Assembly (NCBI GenBank): GCA_016192105.1
Contig: JACPUV010000007.1
Coordinates: forward strand, 62,001-126,000
DNA: 64,000 nucleotides
Direction of reading: 5' to 3'
From: Sphingobacteriales bacterium
GTDB taxonomy: Bacteria > Bacteroidota > Bacteroidia > Chitinophagales > Chitinophagaceae
Shown here: positions 46,371 through 54,933 of the stretch, piece after piece
Layout: each line of letters begins with the position of its first letter
How positions within the stretch are numbered: the first letter of the stretch is position 1
The notes under the pieces: model-generated
Told to the model about the DNA's origin: nothing
Seen by the model: only the letters and a program-made list of their open reading frames with translations
Database searches by the model: none
Made by a program: the position numbers and the translations under genes

Positions 46371-48197
46371 CTACTTCCAGGCGGCGTCTCCCCCGCCTTT
46401 TTTCTTTTTCCCTTTCGAATAAAGTGCTTTGGCCTGCTGCACCAGGCTGATGAATTCTTTTTGCAGTAAATCATTTTCGCCGGTAGAAGATTCGGCCAGG
46501 ATCACCACATCATTCCAGTTTTTATTTTTTACAAATGAAGAATTCCGCAGCAGGGCCCCGAACAGTGCCACCGAAGCTGAAAAATGATAACATTTATCCA
46601 GTGCGACAAAAGGCGTGAATTCAAAATGACTGGCATGTGTAAAATAACGGAGGCCGGTATCGCCGGGATTCCGGTACTGGAGTTTAATATCCGCGAACTT
46701 ACCCGAATAAATACTGTCCCGAATCGCAGCCCGGTTGATCTCTGTCGGCTCTATCTCGAACATCGCGATCATCGAGTGCCCGGATCCGATCTCCCCTCCT
46801 TCCAGCACCGATGCTGAATCCCGGAGGGCCCCCACTTTGTTGTCAAACCCGATCAGCCGGTACTGCCTGACATATTCAGGGTTAAACTCCACGTTCATAT
46901 ATACATCATCGGCAACCGAGTAGAGGGTTTGCGTAAATTCTTTCAGCAATACTTTTTCGGCTTCCCTGAAATTATCGAGATAGGCAAAGTTGCCATTCCC
47001 TTTTTCCGCCAGCAGGTGAATCTTGGAGTCCTTGTAATTACCCATTCCCACGCCGAGGCAGGTCAGGTACACGCCTGATTCCCGCTGGGCGGTGATCATT
47101 TCATCCAGTTCGGTTTCTGTCTTTAATCCCACATTGAAATCCCCGTCGGTCGCCAGGATTACCCGGTTATTCCCTCCTTTTATAAAATGCCGGCGGGCCA
47201 CATTATACGCCAGTTTAATGCCCGATTCTCCCGGGGTGGATCCTCCCGGAGTCAGTTCATCTATCGCTTTCAGGATCTTTTCTTTTTCGGCCCCGCTGGT
47301 GGCATTTAACATGATGCCGGTAATACCCCCGTACACCACGATAGCAACCGAATCTTTTTCCCGCAGGTTATTCACGAGCAACCGGAAAGCGGATTGCAGC
47401 AGGGGCAGGCGGTTGGGCATATCCATCGAGCCAGATACATCGATCAAAAAAACCAGGTTACTGGGCGGCAGTGTATCCAGGTTCAGTTTTTTAGAGGACA
47501 TGTTGATATAATACAACTGGTTCTCCGGGTTCCAGGGGCAGCTGGTCAGTGTTGATTTCAGGCGAAAGAGCGCCTGGCCGGGAGGTGGATAATAATCGAG
47601 GCTGAAATAATTCAGCATCTCTTCGATCCGGACCGCATCCGGCGGAACAAATGAATTCATCGTGATAAACCGCCGGATATTACTGTAGGAAGCGCGGTCC
47701 ACATTCAGGGACATCCCGGTAATGGGAAACTGCCGGGCATTCAGGAAGCGGTTTTCAATCAGGCTGGCATAGGTCTCATCACCGGCAAACCATTTCTTTT
47801 GCTCCTCTCTTCCCAGGTCCTTGGTAAAAGAAGAAAGCCGGTCCCGGATAAGATGGGACGAAGCGGAAGGCGCCAGTTTCAATCGCACATTGACATATTT
47901 TTCCGCATTGATCAGCAATTTCTCCGGCCGGTAGCCCTCCAGGAAAAAACTGAGCGTATCCACCTGGTTATTGGCCACGATACCAAAAGTGCCGGCCGCA
48001 CCGCTGCGGAAAATATAGCCGGTCTTAAACTGTTTGATGATCACGTTCTGCAGCACATTACCCGCCTCGTCCTTTACTTCGCCCCGGATATAGAACTGCT
48101 GGGCAACTAAGGAAGAACCGGATAACAGAAAGATTAATATATAGCAAACAGCTTTCACACGGAAGCATTGGCTGATAAAATACAAAATATGCGGCAA
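46371..48197 (-). CDS. exported VWA-domain protein with N-terminal carboxypeptidase-like domain
   Basis: A 608-residue protein. The start at ATG 48197 gives leader MPHILYFISQCFRVKAVCYI; a GTG at 48158 would give a more compact signal peptide, and I cannot decide. Residues about 35-90 are a carboxypeptidase-like domain. A YfbK-type region follows, with a VWA domain whose MIDAS motif is DVSGSM (about 260) plus a VILATDGDFNVG segment, and a C-terminal DUF3520-like end. It would bind a metal-dependent protein partner in the envelope. It closes a five-gene minus-strand run. Confidence 0.85.
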   Translation of the reverse strand: MPHILYFISQCFRVKAVCYILIFLLSGSSLVAQQFYIRGEVKDEAGNVLQNVIIKQFKTGYIFRSGAAGTFGIVANNQVDTLSFFLEGYRPEKLLINAEKYVNVRLKLAPSASSHLIRDRLSSFTKDLGREEQKKWFAGDETYASLIENRFLNARQFPITGMSLNVDRASYSNIRRFITMNSFVPPDAVRIEEMLNYFSLDYYPPPGQALFRLKSTLTSCPWNPENQLYYINMSSKKLNLDTLPPSNLVFLIDVSGSMDMPNRLPLLQSAFRLLVNNLREKDSVAIVVYGGITGIMLNATSGAEKEKILKAIDELTPGGSTPGESGIKLAYNVARRHFIKGGNNRVILATDGDFNVGLKTETELDEMITAQRESGVYLTCLGVGMGNYKDSKIHLLAEKGNGNFAYLDNFREAEKVLLKEFTQTLYSVADDVYMNVEFNPEYVRQYRLIGFDNKVGALRDSASVLEGGEIGSGHSMIAMFEIEPTEINRAAIRDSIYSGKFADIKLQYRNPGDTGLRYFTHASHFEFTPFVALDKCYHFSASVALFGALLRNSSFVKNKNWNDVVILAESSTGENDLLQKEFISLVQQAKALYSKGKKKKGGGDAAWK

Positions 48198-48210
48198 TGA
48201 TTTATTCCTG

Positions 48211-48744
48211 TCATATTACCTGGTATATCTCTTTGAGATTCCGCCCCAGCCCGTTGTAATCCAGTCCATAGCCCACCACAAACTTATTGGGTATATCAAA
48301 TCCCACATAATCGGGTTTCAGCGGGTACACGGTAGCTTCGGATTTGTGCAGCAGGGTGGCAATGCGCAGGGACCGGGGTTGCTGGTGTCCGAGCTTGGGC
48401 AAAAAGTTGTGGAGTGTTTTCCCGGTATCTACAATATCCTCCACGATGATCACTTCTTTGTCAAAGAGATCATCCTCCAGCCCGATAGAAGTAACCACAT
48501 TCCCGGACGATTTCATCCCTTTATACGAAGCCAGCTTGATAAAGCAGATCTCTGCTTCGATCGTCAGGCACTTGAAGAGATCCGCTGCAAACATGAAGGA
48601 CCCGTTGAGAATGGCAATAAACAAGGGCCGTTTTCCGGCATAATCCGCGTTAATGGCATCCGCCAGCTCCTTCACCCGCTGCTGGATCGTTTCTTCCGAA
48701 AGATAGGTTTCAAATGATTTATCGTGCACTTTTATGACCGGCAT
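48211..48744 (-). CDS. hpt: hypoxanthine phosphoribosyltransferase
   Basis: A 177-residue type I phosphoribosyltransferase that salvages hypoxanthine to IMP. The PRPP loop IIVEDIVDTGKTL (about 98-110) and the C-terminal YVGFDIPNKFVVGYGLDYNG are conserved. Gaps of 18 and 13 bp to the glucosaminidase and VWA genes suggest one transcript. Confidence 0.92.
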   Translation of the reverse strand: MPVIKVHDKSFETYLSEETIQQRVKELADAINADYAGKRPLFIAILNGSFMFAADLFKCLTIEAEICFIKLASYKGMKSSGNVVTSIGLEDDLFDKEVIIVEDIVDTGKTLHNFLPKLGHQQPRSLRIATLLHKSEATVYPLKPDYVGFDIPNKFVVGYGLDYNGLGRNLKEIYQVI

Positions 48745-48762
48745 ACAGTTAGTTTAATCGGT

Positions 48763-49836
48763 TTACTGCTGGGCAGGTTTTCTTCCAGCTGAATAAAGAC
48801 TGAAGTTTTCCTTTACCATCAGTTTGGGCATGACTGACGATTTTTTCCGGAGGCTGAGATTTTCTCCGGGGGCCGGCCGCTCATTTCCGCTCAGCCGGTT
48901 TAATTCCATCAGGCTTTCCAGCCGGATGCCCTGCTTCTGCGCAATATCATGCAGGGTTTCCCCGGGCAGCACTTTATAATAATCGTCGGCTCCCGTTCTG
49001 CGTTTCCGCTGCAAAAAAATAAGCTGGTCCTGATCCGCCGCTTCCGCTTCTGCCAGCTCATTGAATTCAAAGAGCCGGGAAAGCGGGATATCATATTGCT
49101 TTGCCACAGCGAGAAAGGAAGTTCCTTTCCGCATCCATACAACCCGGGTATCATTGATGCGAAATGCTCCTGCAGGGTAGCTGCTATTGTCCCGGTTGCT
49201 TACTCCTTTCGCCTGGTAAATCTCCCCCATTGATTTAAAACCGCCAATTCCTTTTTGTACCGTTGTGTCCGCCGGCGGAACTCCGTTATCCGTTCCCTCC
49301 ACCGGGTTCTTGTCCAACGCGATCAGGGTATATTCCTGCAGCCCATACTCTTCCACCAGTTTGATCAGCACCTGGGGGTACCGGGGATTGGTGGCATACC
49401 CGGCTTTTTTCAGTCCCATCGCCCAACCGGTATAATCGGTGGGTTCCAGCGAAAAGAGCGAAGCATAACGCGGACTCTTCTTTAAGAAATCGGAATGGTC
49501 CCGGTACGATTCTTCTGCATCCGGGTACTTCCGGAAACATTCTCCCCTGGCATCATCATCATGCGAAACGGATTCCCCGGTCCAGCCGGTCTTGCACTTG
49601 ATCCCAAAATGATTATTGGATTTCAGCACCAGCGAGCTGGTACCGGCCATCGTTTCATGAATACCCTGGGCCAGCGTGATGGAAGCCGGTACGCCGGTAC
49701 GCCGCATTTCAGCGATGGCCAGTTCCTTATAGGTATTGATATAATTCCGGATCGTTTCCGGCTGTTGGGCGCGGGTGACAAAGGCCGCCAACTGGAAAAA
49801 AAGAAACAGGATTATTTGTATGCTTCGCGTCATCAT
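48763..49836 (-). CDS. exported glucosaminidase-type peptidoglycan hydrolase with two LysM domains
   Basis: A 357-residue protein with signal peptide (1-23, to RAQ). A glucosaminidase (GH73-like) domain occupies about 30-160: SITLAQGIHETMAGTS with the likely catalytic Glu, and NNHFGIKC. Two LysM domains follow, about 225-275 (MRKGTSFLAVAKQYDIPLSR) and 290-335 (VLPGETLHDIAQKQGIRLES). It cuts glycan strands and binds the wall. It lies between hpt and the O-methyltransferase in a tight run. Confidence 0.9.
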   Translation of the reverse strand: MMTRSIQIILFLFFQLAAFVTRAQQPETIRNYINTYKELAIAEMRRTGVPASITLAQGIHETMAGTSSLVLKSNNHFGIKCKTGWTGESVSHDDDARGECFRKYPDAEESYRDHSDFLKKSPRYASLFSLEPTDYTGWAMGLKKAGYATNPRYPQVLIKLVEEYGLQEYTLIALDKNPVEGTDNGVPPADTTVQKGIGGFKSMGEIYQAKGVSNRDNSSYPAGAFRINDTRVVWMRKGTSFLAVAKQYDIPLSRLFEFNELAEAEAADQDQLIFLQRKRRTGADDYYKVLPGETLHDIAQKQGIRLESLMELNRLSGNERPAPGENLSLRKKSSVMPKLMVKENFSLYSAGRKPAQQ

Positions 49837-49843
49837 TCGGTGG

Positions 49844-50500
49844 TTATAATTTGCGGATCAGGTACAGTCCGTCCCGGACCGTCACTATCACTTTTTCAAT
49901 ATCCGTTCTTTCCCGGATAAAATCATTAAAAGCCTGGATGCCTTTGGCGCTTTTGCCTTTGACCGGCTCCTGTAATACCTGCCCGTGAAACAGCACATTA
50001 TCTGCTAAAATAAAGCCGTTTTTCCGCAACCGGGGAAAAACCAGGTTAAAATAACGGGTATAGGCCGGTTTATCTGCGTCAATAAATACAAGGTCCCAGG
50101 TTTCTGTCAGACCCGGAAGGATATCTAACGCATTACCGGTATGAGATATTATCCGGCCGGCATAGGCGGAACGGTCAAAATAGCTCCGGGCACGGTTCGC
50201 ATCGGCTTCCCGCAGTTCGATGGTATGCAGCAGTCCCCCGGGTGCCAAACCCCGGCAAAGGCACAAAGCGCTGTAGCCGGTAAAAGTGCCGATCTCGAGG
50301 ATACGCATTGGCCGGATCATGCAGCTGATCATTTCCAGGAATTTCCCCTGGACCTGCCCGCTCAGCATGATGGACTCCGTATGATGATGGAGGGTATAGT
50401 CCGCCAGCTCTTGTAACAGCGCATCTTCCGCAGACGTATATTTTTCCGCATAGGCTTCCGCGGTGGGATTGATCAGGTCCACTAACAGTATTTTTTGCAA
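49844..50500 (-). CDS. class I SAM-dependent O-methyltransferase
   Basis: A 218-residue catechol-OMT-type methyltransferase. The SAM site is EIGTFTGYSALCLCRGL (about 73-89), the acidic motif is DLVFIDADKPAYTRYF and the metal-site region is ILADNVLFHGQV. Substrates are unknown; small phenols or caffeoyl-CoA-like compounds are typical. Eight bases separate it from the symporter and 7 from the glucosaminidase. Confidence 0.9.
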   Translation of the reverse strand: MQKILLVDLINPTAEAYAEKYTSAEDALLQELADYTLHHHTESIMLSGQVQGKFLEMISCMIRPMRILEIGTFTGYSALCLCRGLAPGGLLHTIELREADANRARSYFDRSAYAGRIISHTGNALDILPGLTETWDLVFIDADKPAYTRYFNLVFPRLRKNGFILADNVLFHGQVLQEPVKGKSAKGIQAFNDFIRERTDIEKVIVTVRDGLYLIRKL

Positions 50501-50508
50501 AGATAACC

Positions 50509-52041
50509 TTATACTGCTTGCAAGCTGCCCTGGGACGCAGCCCCTTTCTTTGAAATCAGCCAGAGTCCGAGGAAAGTGAAGATCCCGTTTATCAGGATCA
50601 GTTCGTTACCGATCCTGTACCCGTCAAAACTGGCCGCAGACCATTCCTGCAGGAGCGGCAGCCGGATATGCAGTTTGTCCTCGTACCAGGAAGGATTACT
50701 CAGCATATCCACCCCGAGTGCCAGCAAGGGCGCAATGATACAGGCCACCCAGATCAGTTTATCGTTGAGTTTTCGTTTGGTCAGGATCCCAAAGGAAAAC
50801 AAACCCAGCAGCGGTCCATAGGTGATGCCCGCGAACTTGAGGATAAAATCGATGATCAGTTTATCATTGATCCATTTAAACACAAGCACCATCAGGAAAA
50901 AGATCAGGGCAAACGTGAAATGCACTTTGAGACGGGTGTTCTTCTTTTCTTTTTCCGTTCCCGGTTTCTTATTGATCCCGATGATATCAATACAGAAGCA
51001 GGAAGTAAGGGAGGTGATGGCTCCGTCCACACTGGGAAAGAGGGCCGAGATAATCGCAATAATAAAAATCATCCCGATAACACCGCTAAAGGTGTCACTG
51101 AGCGCGATGGTCGGGAACAGGTCATCCGGCGGTACGTTGATCCCTTTTTGGGCCGCATACAGGTAAAGCACTCCCCCTAATACGAGGAACAGGAAATTCA
51201 CCAGCATCAGTACAGCCGTGAATGTCATGATATTCTTCTGTGAATCTTTCAGGGTCTTCACACTGATATTTTTCTGCATCATTTCCTGGTCAAGCCCGGT
51301 CATGGCAATCGCGATAAACATACCACCCAGGATATGTTTCAGGGCAAAGGACCCCGCATTTACATCCCAGTTAAAAATCCGGGTATAGCCTTTATCGGCC
51401 ATCATCGTCATGGCCCCGCCGAAATCAGTACCCAGGGTTTTGATAATAACAACAATACAAACCACGAGACCCACCAGCATCCCGGTTGTTTGCAGCGTAT
51501 CGGTATAAATGATGGTTTTCACGCCTCCCTCGAAAGTGTACAGGAGAATGAGCAGGAGGATCACCAATGCGGTCGCTTCAAACGGAATGCCCATCCGGTT
51601 AAAAATAAAGAGCTGCAGCACGCTGATCACCAGGTAGAGCCGTGCGGTGGCCCCCACGGTACGGGACAGAATAAAAAAGAAGGCCCCGGCTTTATGCGCA
51701 TTGATCCCAAACCGTTTTTCCAGGTAGGTATAGATACTGGTCAGGTTCATCCGGTAATACAGGGGGATCAGTACAAAGGCGATCACGATGTACCCCAGTA
51801 AGTAGCCCAGCACCACCTGGTAATAGTAAAAATTGCCCGTACCTACCCCACCGGGCACACTTACAAATGTGACCCCCGACAGGGAGGTGCCGATCATCCC
51901 GAATGCCACCAGCATCCAGTTGCTGTTCCGGTTGCCGATAAAAAAAGATTCATTATCGGAATTGCGCGAAGTGTACCAGGCCACACCCAGCAGCAGGGCA
52001 AAATAACCGATCACAAAAGTAAAGAGTACAGCAGGTGACAT
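50509..52041 (-). CDS. sodium/solute symporter (SSS family)
   Basis: A 510-residue membrane protein with about 13 helices of the SLC5-type fold. The start SPAVLFTFVIGYFALLLGVAWYT and the MIGTSLSGVTFVSVPGGVG motif near helix 2 are typical, as is IISALFPSVDGAITSLTS. The substrate (sugar, amino acid, nucleobase or urea) cannot be read. First gene of the minus-strand run down to 46.4 kb. Confidence 0.9.
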   Translation of the reverse strand: MSPAVLFTFVIGYFALLLGVAWYTSRNSDNESFFIGNRNSNWMLVAFGMIGTSLSGVTFVSVPGGVGTGNFYYYQVVLGYLLGYIVIAFVLIPLYYRMNLTSIYTYLEKRFGINAHKAGAFFFILSRTVGATARLYLVISVLQLFIFNRMGIPFEATALVILLLILLYTFEGGVKTIIYTDTLQTTGMLVGLVVCIVVIIKTLGTDFGGAMTMMADKGYTRIFNWDVNAGSFALKHILGGMFIAIAMTGLDQEMMQKNISVKTLKDSQKNIMTFTAVLMLVNFLFLVLGGVLYLYAAQKGINVPPDDLFPTIALSDTFSGVIGMIFIIAIISALFPSVDGAITSLTSCFCIDIIGINKKPGTEKEKKNTRLKVHFTFALIFFLMVLVFKWINDKLIIDFILKFAGITYGPLLGLFSFGILTKRKLNDKLIWVACIIAPLLALGVDMLSNPSWYEDKLHIRLPLLQEWSAASFDGYRIGNELILINGIFTFLGLWLISKKGAASQGSLQAV

Positions 52042-52142
52042 AGCAGGAGGTTTCTGTTAAGTAATAATGATGAATTGGGTACAGGTCAATATGAATTTTG
52101 AAGATAAATAAAAATGTCATCCCTTTGTCCCAATTTATTTAT

Positions 52143-52685
52143 ATGAACATCCAATCACTGGCTGTCTTCTGCGGTTCAAAAATGGGCGGCAACCCTGTTT
52201 TCGCACAGCAGGCTGCTGCATTAGGAAAATTACTGGCCGAAAATGAAATACGGCTGATCTATGGCGGCGGCAGTGCCGGCCTTATGGGTCTTATTGCCGA
52301 CAGCGTGATGCAGCACGGCGGGAAAGTAACAGGGATCATTCCCAAATTACTGCTGGAATGGGAAGTGCAGCACCGGGGCATCACCGAACTGATCATATCC
52401 GATGATATGCATGAGCGGAAAAGAAGGATCTACAGTATATCCGACGCGGCGCTGATCCTGCCGGGTGGTTTTGGCACGCTCGATGAATTGTTTGAAATCG
52501 TAACCTGGAACCAGCTCACCATACACGACAAACAAATCTATATCCTGAATTCCGGCGGATTTTACGATCACCTGATCCGGCATATTGACACGATGAAACA
52601 GGAAGGTTTTCTGTATGAAGATGCCATCAGCAGGATCCGCATCATTGATGAACCGGCGGCCTTGCTTCCCCTGATCAGGGCCTGA
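52143..52685 (+). CDS. LOG/TIGR00730 family Rossmann-fold protein
   Basis: A 180-residue protein from ATG 52143 (MNIQSLAVFCGSKMGG); the frame stays open further upstream but the family begins here. GGGSAGLMGLIA and PGGFGTLDELFEIVTWNQL are the conserved lysine-decarboxylase-like (LOG) motifs. Family members release cytokinin base from nucleotide monophosphate or hydrolyse related nucleotides; the natural substrate here is unknown. Confidence 0.92.
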   Translation: MNIQSLAVFCGSKMGGNPVFAQQAAALGKLLAENEIRLIYGGGSAGLMGLIADSVMQHGGKVTGIIPKLLLEWEVQHRGITELIISDDMHERKRRIYSISDAALILPGGFGTLDELFEIVTWNQLTIHDKQIYILNSGGFYDHLIRHIDTMKQEGFLYEDAISRIRIIDEPAALLPLIRA

Positions 52686-53273
52686 TCAGCCTTTCCTGTT
52701 CTTCCTGCCCAGGTAAAAACTGAAGCCGGTCCGGAACACCGGCAATACCCGGCTATACTGGTCCCGGTAGGGCGAATTGATATCATTCAGTACATCGATC
52801 ATGATGCTGGTGTAAAATTGTCCCCGGCCGATGATCCGGCTGCCATAGCCCACCCCCACCAGCAGGCTGGGAGCCGTTACCTTTGTTTTATTGATAATGC
52901 CCCCATCTGTTTTTTCACTGTAGGAAATACGGTTATACTCCAACTGCCCGCCGGCAAAAAGTTGTTCGATCGGCCAGATCCGTAAAAAAGGCCCGCCCCC
53001 CAGCGCCAGGTAGCGCGCTGTAATATTTACCGTCTGGTATTGCTGCGTGACATAGGTTAGGTTCATGGCGATCCCTGCATCCAGTATCTTATTTATACTA
53101 TACCCGAATTCGGGATTCAGACCGATGATAAATCCGCGGGAAAAGCCGAGGTTCAGCCCTGTACCGATAAACACATGATCTCCCCTCCATCCTCTTTTCT
53201 CCTCATCGTCCTGTGCCTGTACACGTAACAGGGTCACGGATAAAAGGACTGCCGCAAGTAGTTTCTTTTTCAT
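52686..53273 (-). CDS. outer-membrane beta-barrel protein, unknown
   Basis: A 195-residue secreted protein (signal peptide MKKKLLAAVLLSVTLLRVQAQ). Repeated amphipathic strands (HVFIGTGLNLGFSRGFIIGL, PFLRIWPIEQLFAGGQLEYN, GVGYGSRIIGRGQFYTSIMI, FRTGFSFYLG) point to an 8-stranded barrel. I chose ATG 53273 over 53282. Function unknown. It lies behind the small membrane protein on the same strand. Confidence 0.75.
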   Translation of the reverse strand: MKKKLLAAVLLSVTLLRVQAQDDEEKRGWRGDHVFIGTGLNLGFSRGFIIGLNPEFGYSINKILDAGIAMNLTYVTQQYQTVNITARYLALGGGPFLRIWPIEQLFAGGQLEYNRISYSEKTDGGIINKTKVTAPSLLVGVGYGSRIIGRGQFYTSIMIDVLNDINSPYRDQYSRVLPVFRTGFSFYLGRKNRKG

Positions 53274-53291
53274 TGGTATCATTTAGCTAAT

Positions 53292-53786
53292 TTAATTCAG
53301 TTCCTCCTGTTCTCTCCAGTCCAGGTCCAGTTCACGAATCAGTTTACCTGTACCCGGCATTTTTTCCAGCATCAGCACCAGCATAATCCCCGCAACCCCC
53401 AGTATTTCGTATTTCCCGGTCAGGAAAAAAATGATAACAGAGAAAAGCGCGGGGCCTTCACAAAGGGCTATGTACAATACCAGGACGGGCCGGTACAGGT
53501 CCAGTTTAACCCGGAGCGAATGGCCGCCTGCTTTTATTTCCCTGGTTTTTTTAGCATACATCACCCGGGCTCTTATGACGCAAAGCACTGCTATCAGCAG
53601 GGTAATCAGCAGGAAGGCCGGTGTGGCCCGATCCATCTTAGTATCCGGGGGAAGAACTTTCAAGCTGTTTGCCATCACCGCCAGCAATAAAAAGATACAT
53701 AACCCGGCGGAGATGGCGATCGTCAGTATCCGCAATCCCCTTATGATTTCCTTCGGCGTACCTGCCGCTACTGTTTGCTTTTCCAT
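53292..53786 (-). CDS. small membrane protein, unknown
   Basis: A 164-residue protein from ATG 53786 (MEKQTVAAGTPKEI); the frame extends 16 codons upstream without support. Four hydrophobic helices can be seen: LRILTIAISAGLCIFLLLAV, FLLITLLIAVLCVIRA, VLVLYIALCEGPALFSVIIF and ILGVAGIMLVLML. I recognise no named family. It stands between SprF module 2 and the small barrel gene. Confidence 0.65.
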   Translation of the reverse strand: MEKQTVAAGTPKEIIRGLRILTIAISAGLCIFLLLAVMANSLKVLPPDTKMDRATPAFLLITLLIAVLCVIRARVMYAKKTREIKAGGHSLRVKLDLYRPVLVLYIALCEGPALFSVIIFFLTGKYEILGVAGIMLVLMLEKMPGTGKLIRELDLDWREQEELN

Positions 53787-53887
53787 TTCTAAAAAAATTT
53801 CCGGTTGGAATTCACGTCCCAGCCGGTGATGCAATATAGTTTATGCTGAACAGATCCGGAAGCCGGTGGTATCCGGCAAGGATGAAA

Positions 53888-54922
53888 TTAATATTTGAAT
53901 GAGGGGCACATGGATTCCCGCCTATTGCCTTTGTAACGGCCGACAGCACCCTGTTTGACCAGGGAAAACTCAAAGGCGCCCCGGGTGTTATTGAAGTTTT
54001 TGAGGGAGGACATCGTGGCATCATAGGTAAATGTAAATGTGATATCCTTTATTCCCAGTCCGACCAGGGGTATCAGCGCATCCCGGTACCGGTAATAGAT
54101 CCCCGCCATCAGTACTTTTTCCCCATCACCGGACAGGTTATAATGGGCATTCAGCCCTCCCAACACCTCATAGGACCTTGCCTGCAGGGAGATATAGGCG
54201 TTGGGATTGATGATCACCATGTCGTTCAGTTTGAAACTGCCATTGAGGAACCCGGTATAACGTACGGCGATGCGGTTATTGACCCCCGGTTGTTCCGTAA
54301 AGAATGATTCCCTGGGCTGGTTGATATGCATCGCGGAAAAACCGGCATTTATATAAGCACGGTCACTGGGGAAATAAGCATAATTCATCCCCACCTGCAT
54401 ATCGAGGTAATTAATGTTGTTATAATCCAGTTTGGGCGCCGCCGTAGTCTGGTGCGCATCAAAGAACTGACCGTTCCACTGGCTGGGAAAACTGAGGTTC
54501 GAAGTATTGATATTCTTATTGGCCCAGCCCACATTAAATCCCAGGCTTACAAGGCTCCCGGAATTGATCATCTGGTGATAGGCCACTGATCCATATACCT
54601 TGGTTGATGTAAGCACGCTGGCGCCCGCCACATCCCGCAGAATAACAGCGCCAATACCCAGCCAGCCGTTATTATCCCTTTTTTGCAATACCTGTGCATC
54701 CGCAAAAGCGCTCATGGTCTTATACGGGAAGGCTGTAATAGAGGCCCATTGATTGCGGTAATTAACCCCCAGGCGGTAATCCCCGTCGGGAATAAAACCG
54801 GTATTGGCGGGATTGGTCATGAGGGGCGCGTTCATATACTGGGAAAAATGCAGATCCTGGGAGTAGGCGCCCAGCCACCCGCAGCCGAAAATGATCAATA
54901 TGATATGTTTCATTCCCTTCAT
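53888..54922 (-). CDS. PorP/SprF family type IX secretion membrane protein (second copy)
   Basis: A 344-residue outer-membrane protein with signal peptide ending LGAYSQ, then DLHFSQYMNAPLMTNPANTG, YRNQWASITAFPYKT and C-terminal MSSLKNFNNTRGAFEFSLVK, the same order as the protein at 41.2 kb but clearly diverged. It starts 11 bp after the stop of the SBBP/PKD adhesin, so it is the cognate partner of module 2. A second ATG 9 bp in is an alternative start. Confidence 0.92.
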   Translation of the reverse strand: MKGMKHIILIIFGCGWLGAYSQDLHFSQYMNAPLMTNPANTGFIPDGDYRLGVNYRNQWASITAFPYKTMSAFADAQVLQKRDNNGWLGIGAVILRDVAGASVLTSTKVYGSVAYHQMINSGSLVSLGFNVGWANKNINTSNLSFPSQWNGQFFDAHQTTAAPKLDYNNINYLDMQVGMNYAYFPSDRAYINAGFSAMHINQPRESFFTEQPGVNNRIAVRYTGFLNGSFKLNDMVIINPNAYISLQARSYEVLGGLNAHYNLSGDGEKVLMAGIYYRYRDALIPLVGLGIKDITFTFTYDATMSSLKNFNNTRGAFEFSLVKQGAVGRYKGNRRESMCPSFKY

Positions 54923-54933
54923 TGTTCAAGCGG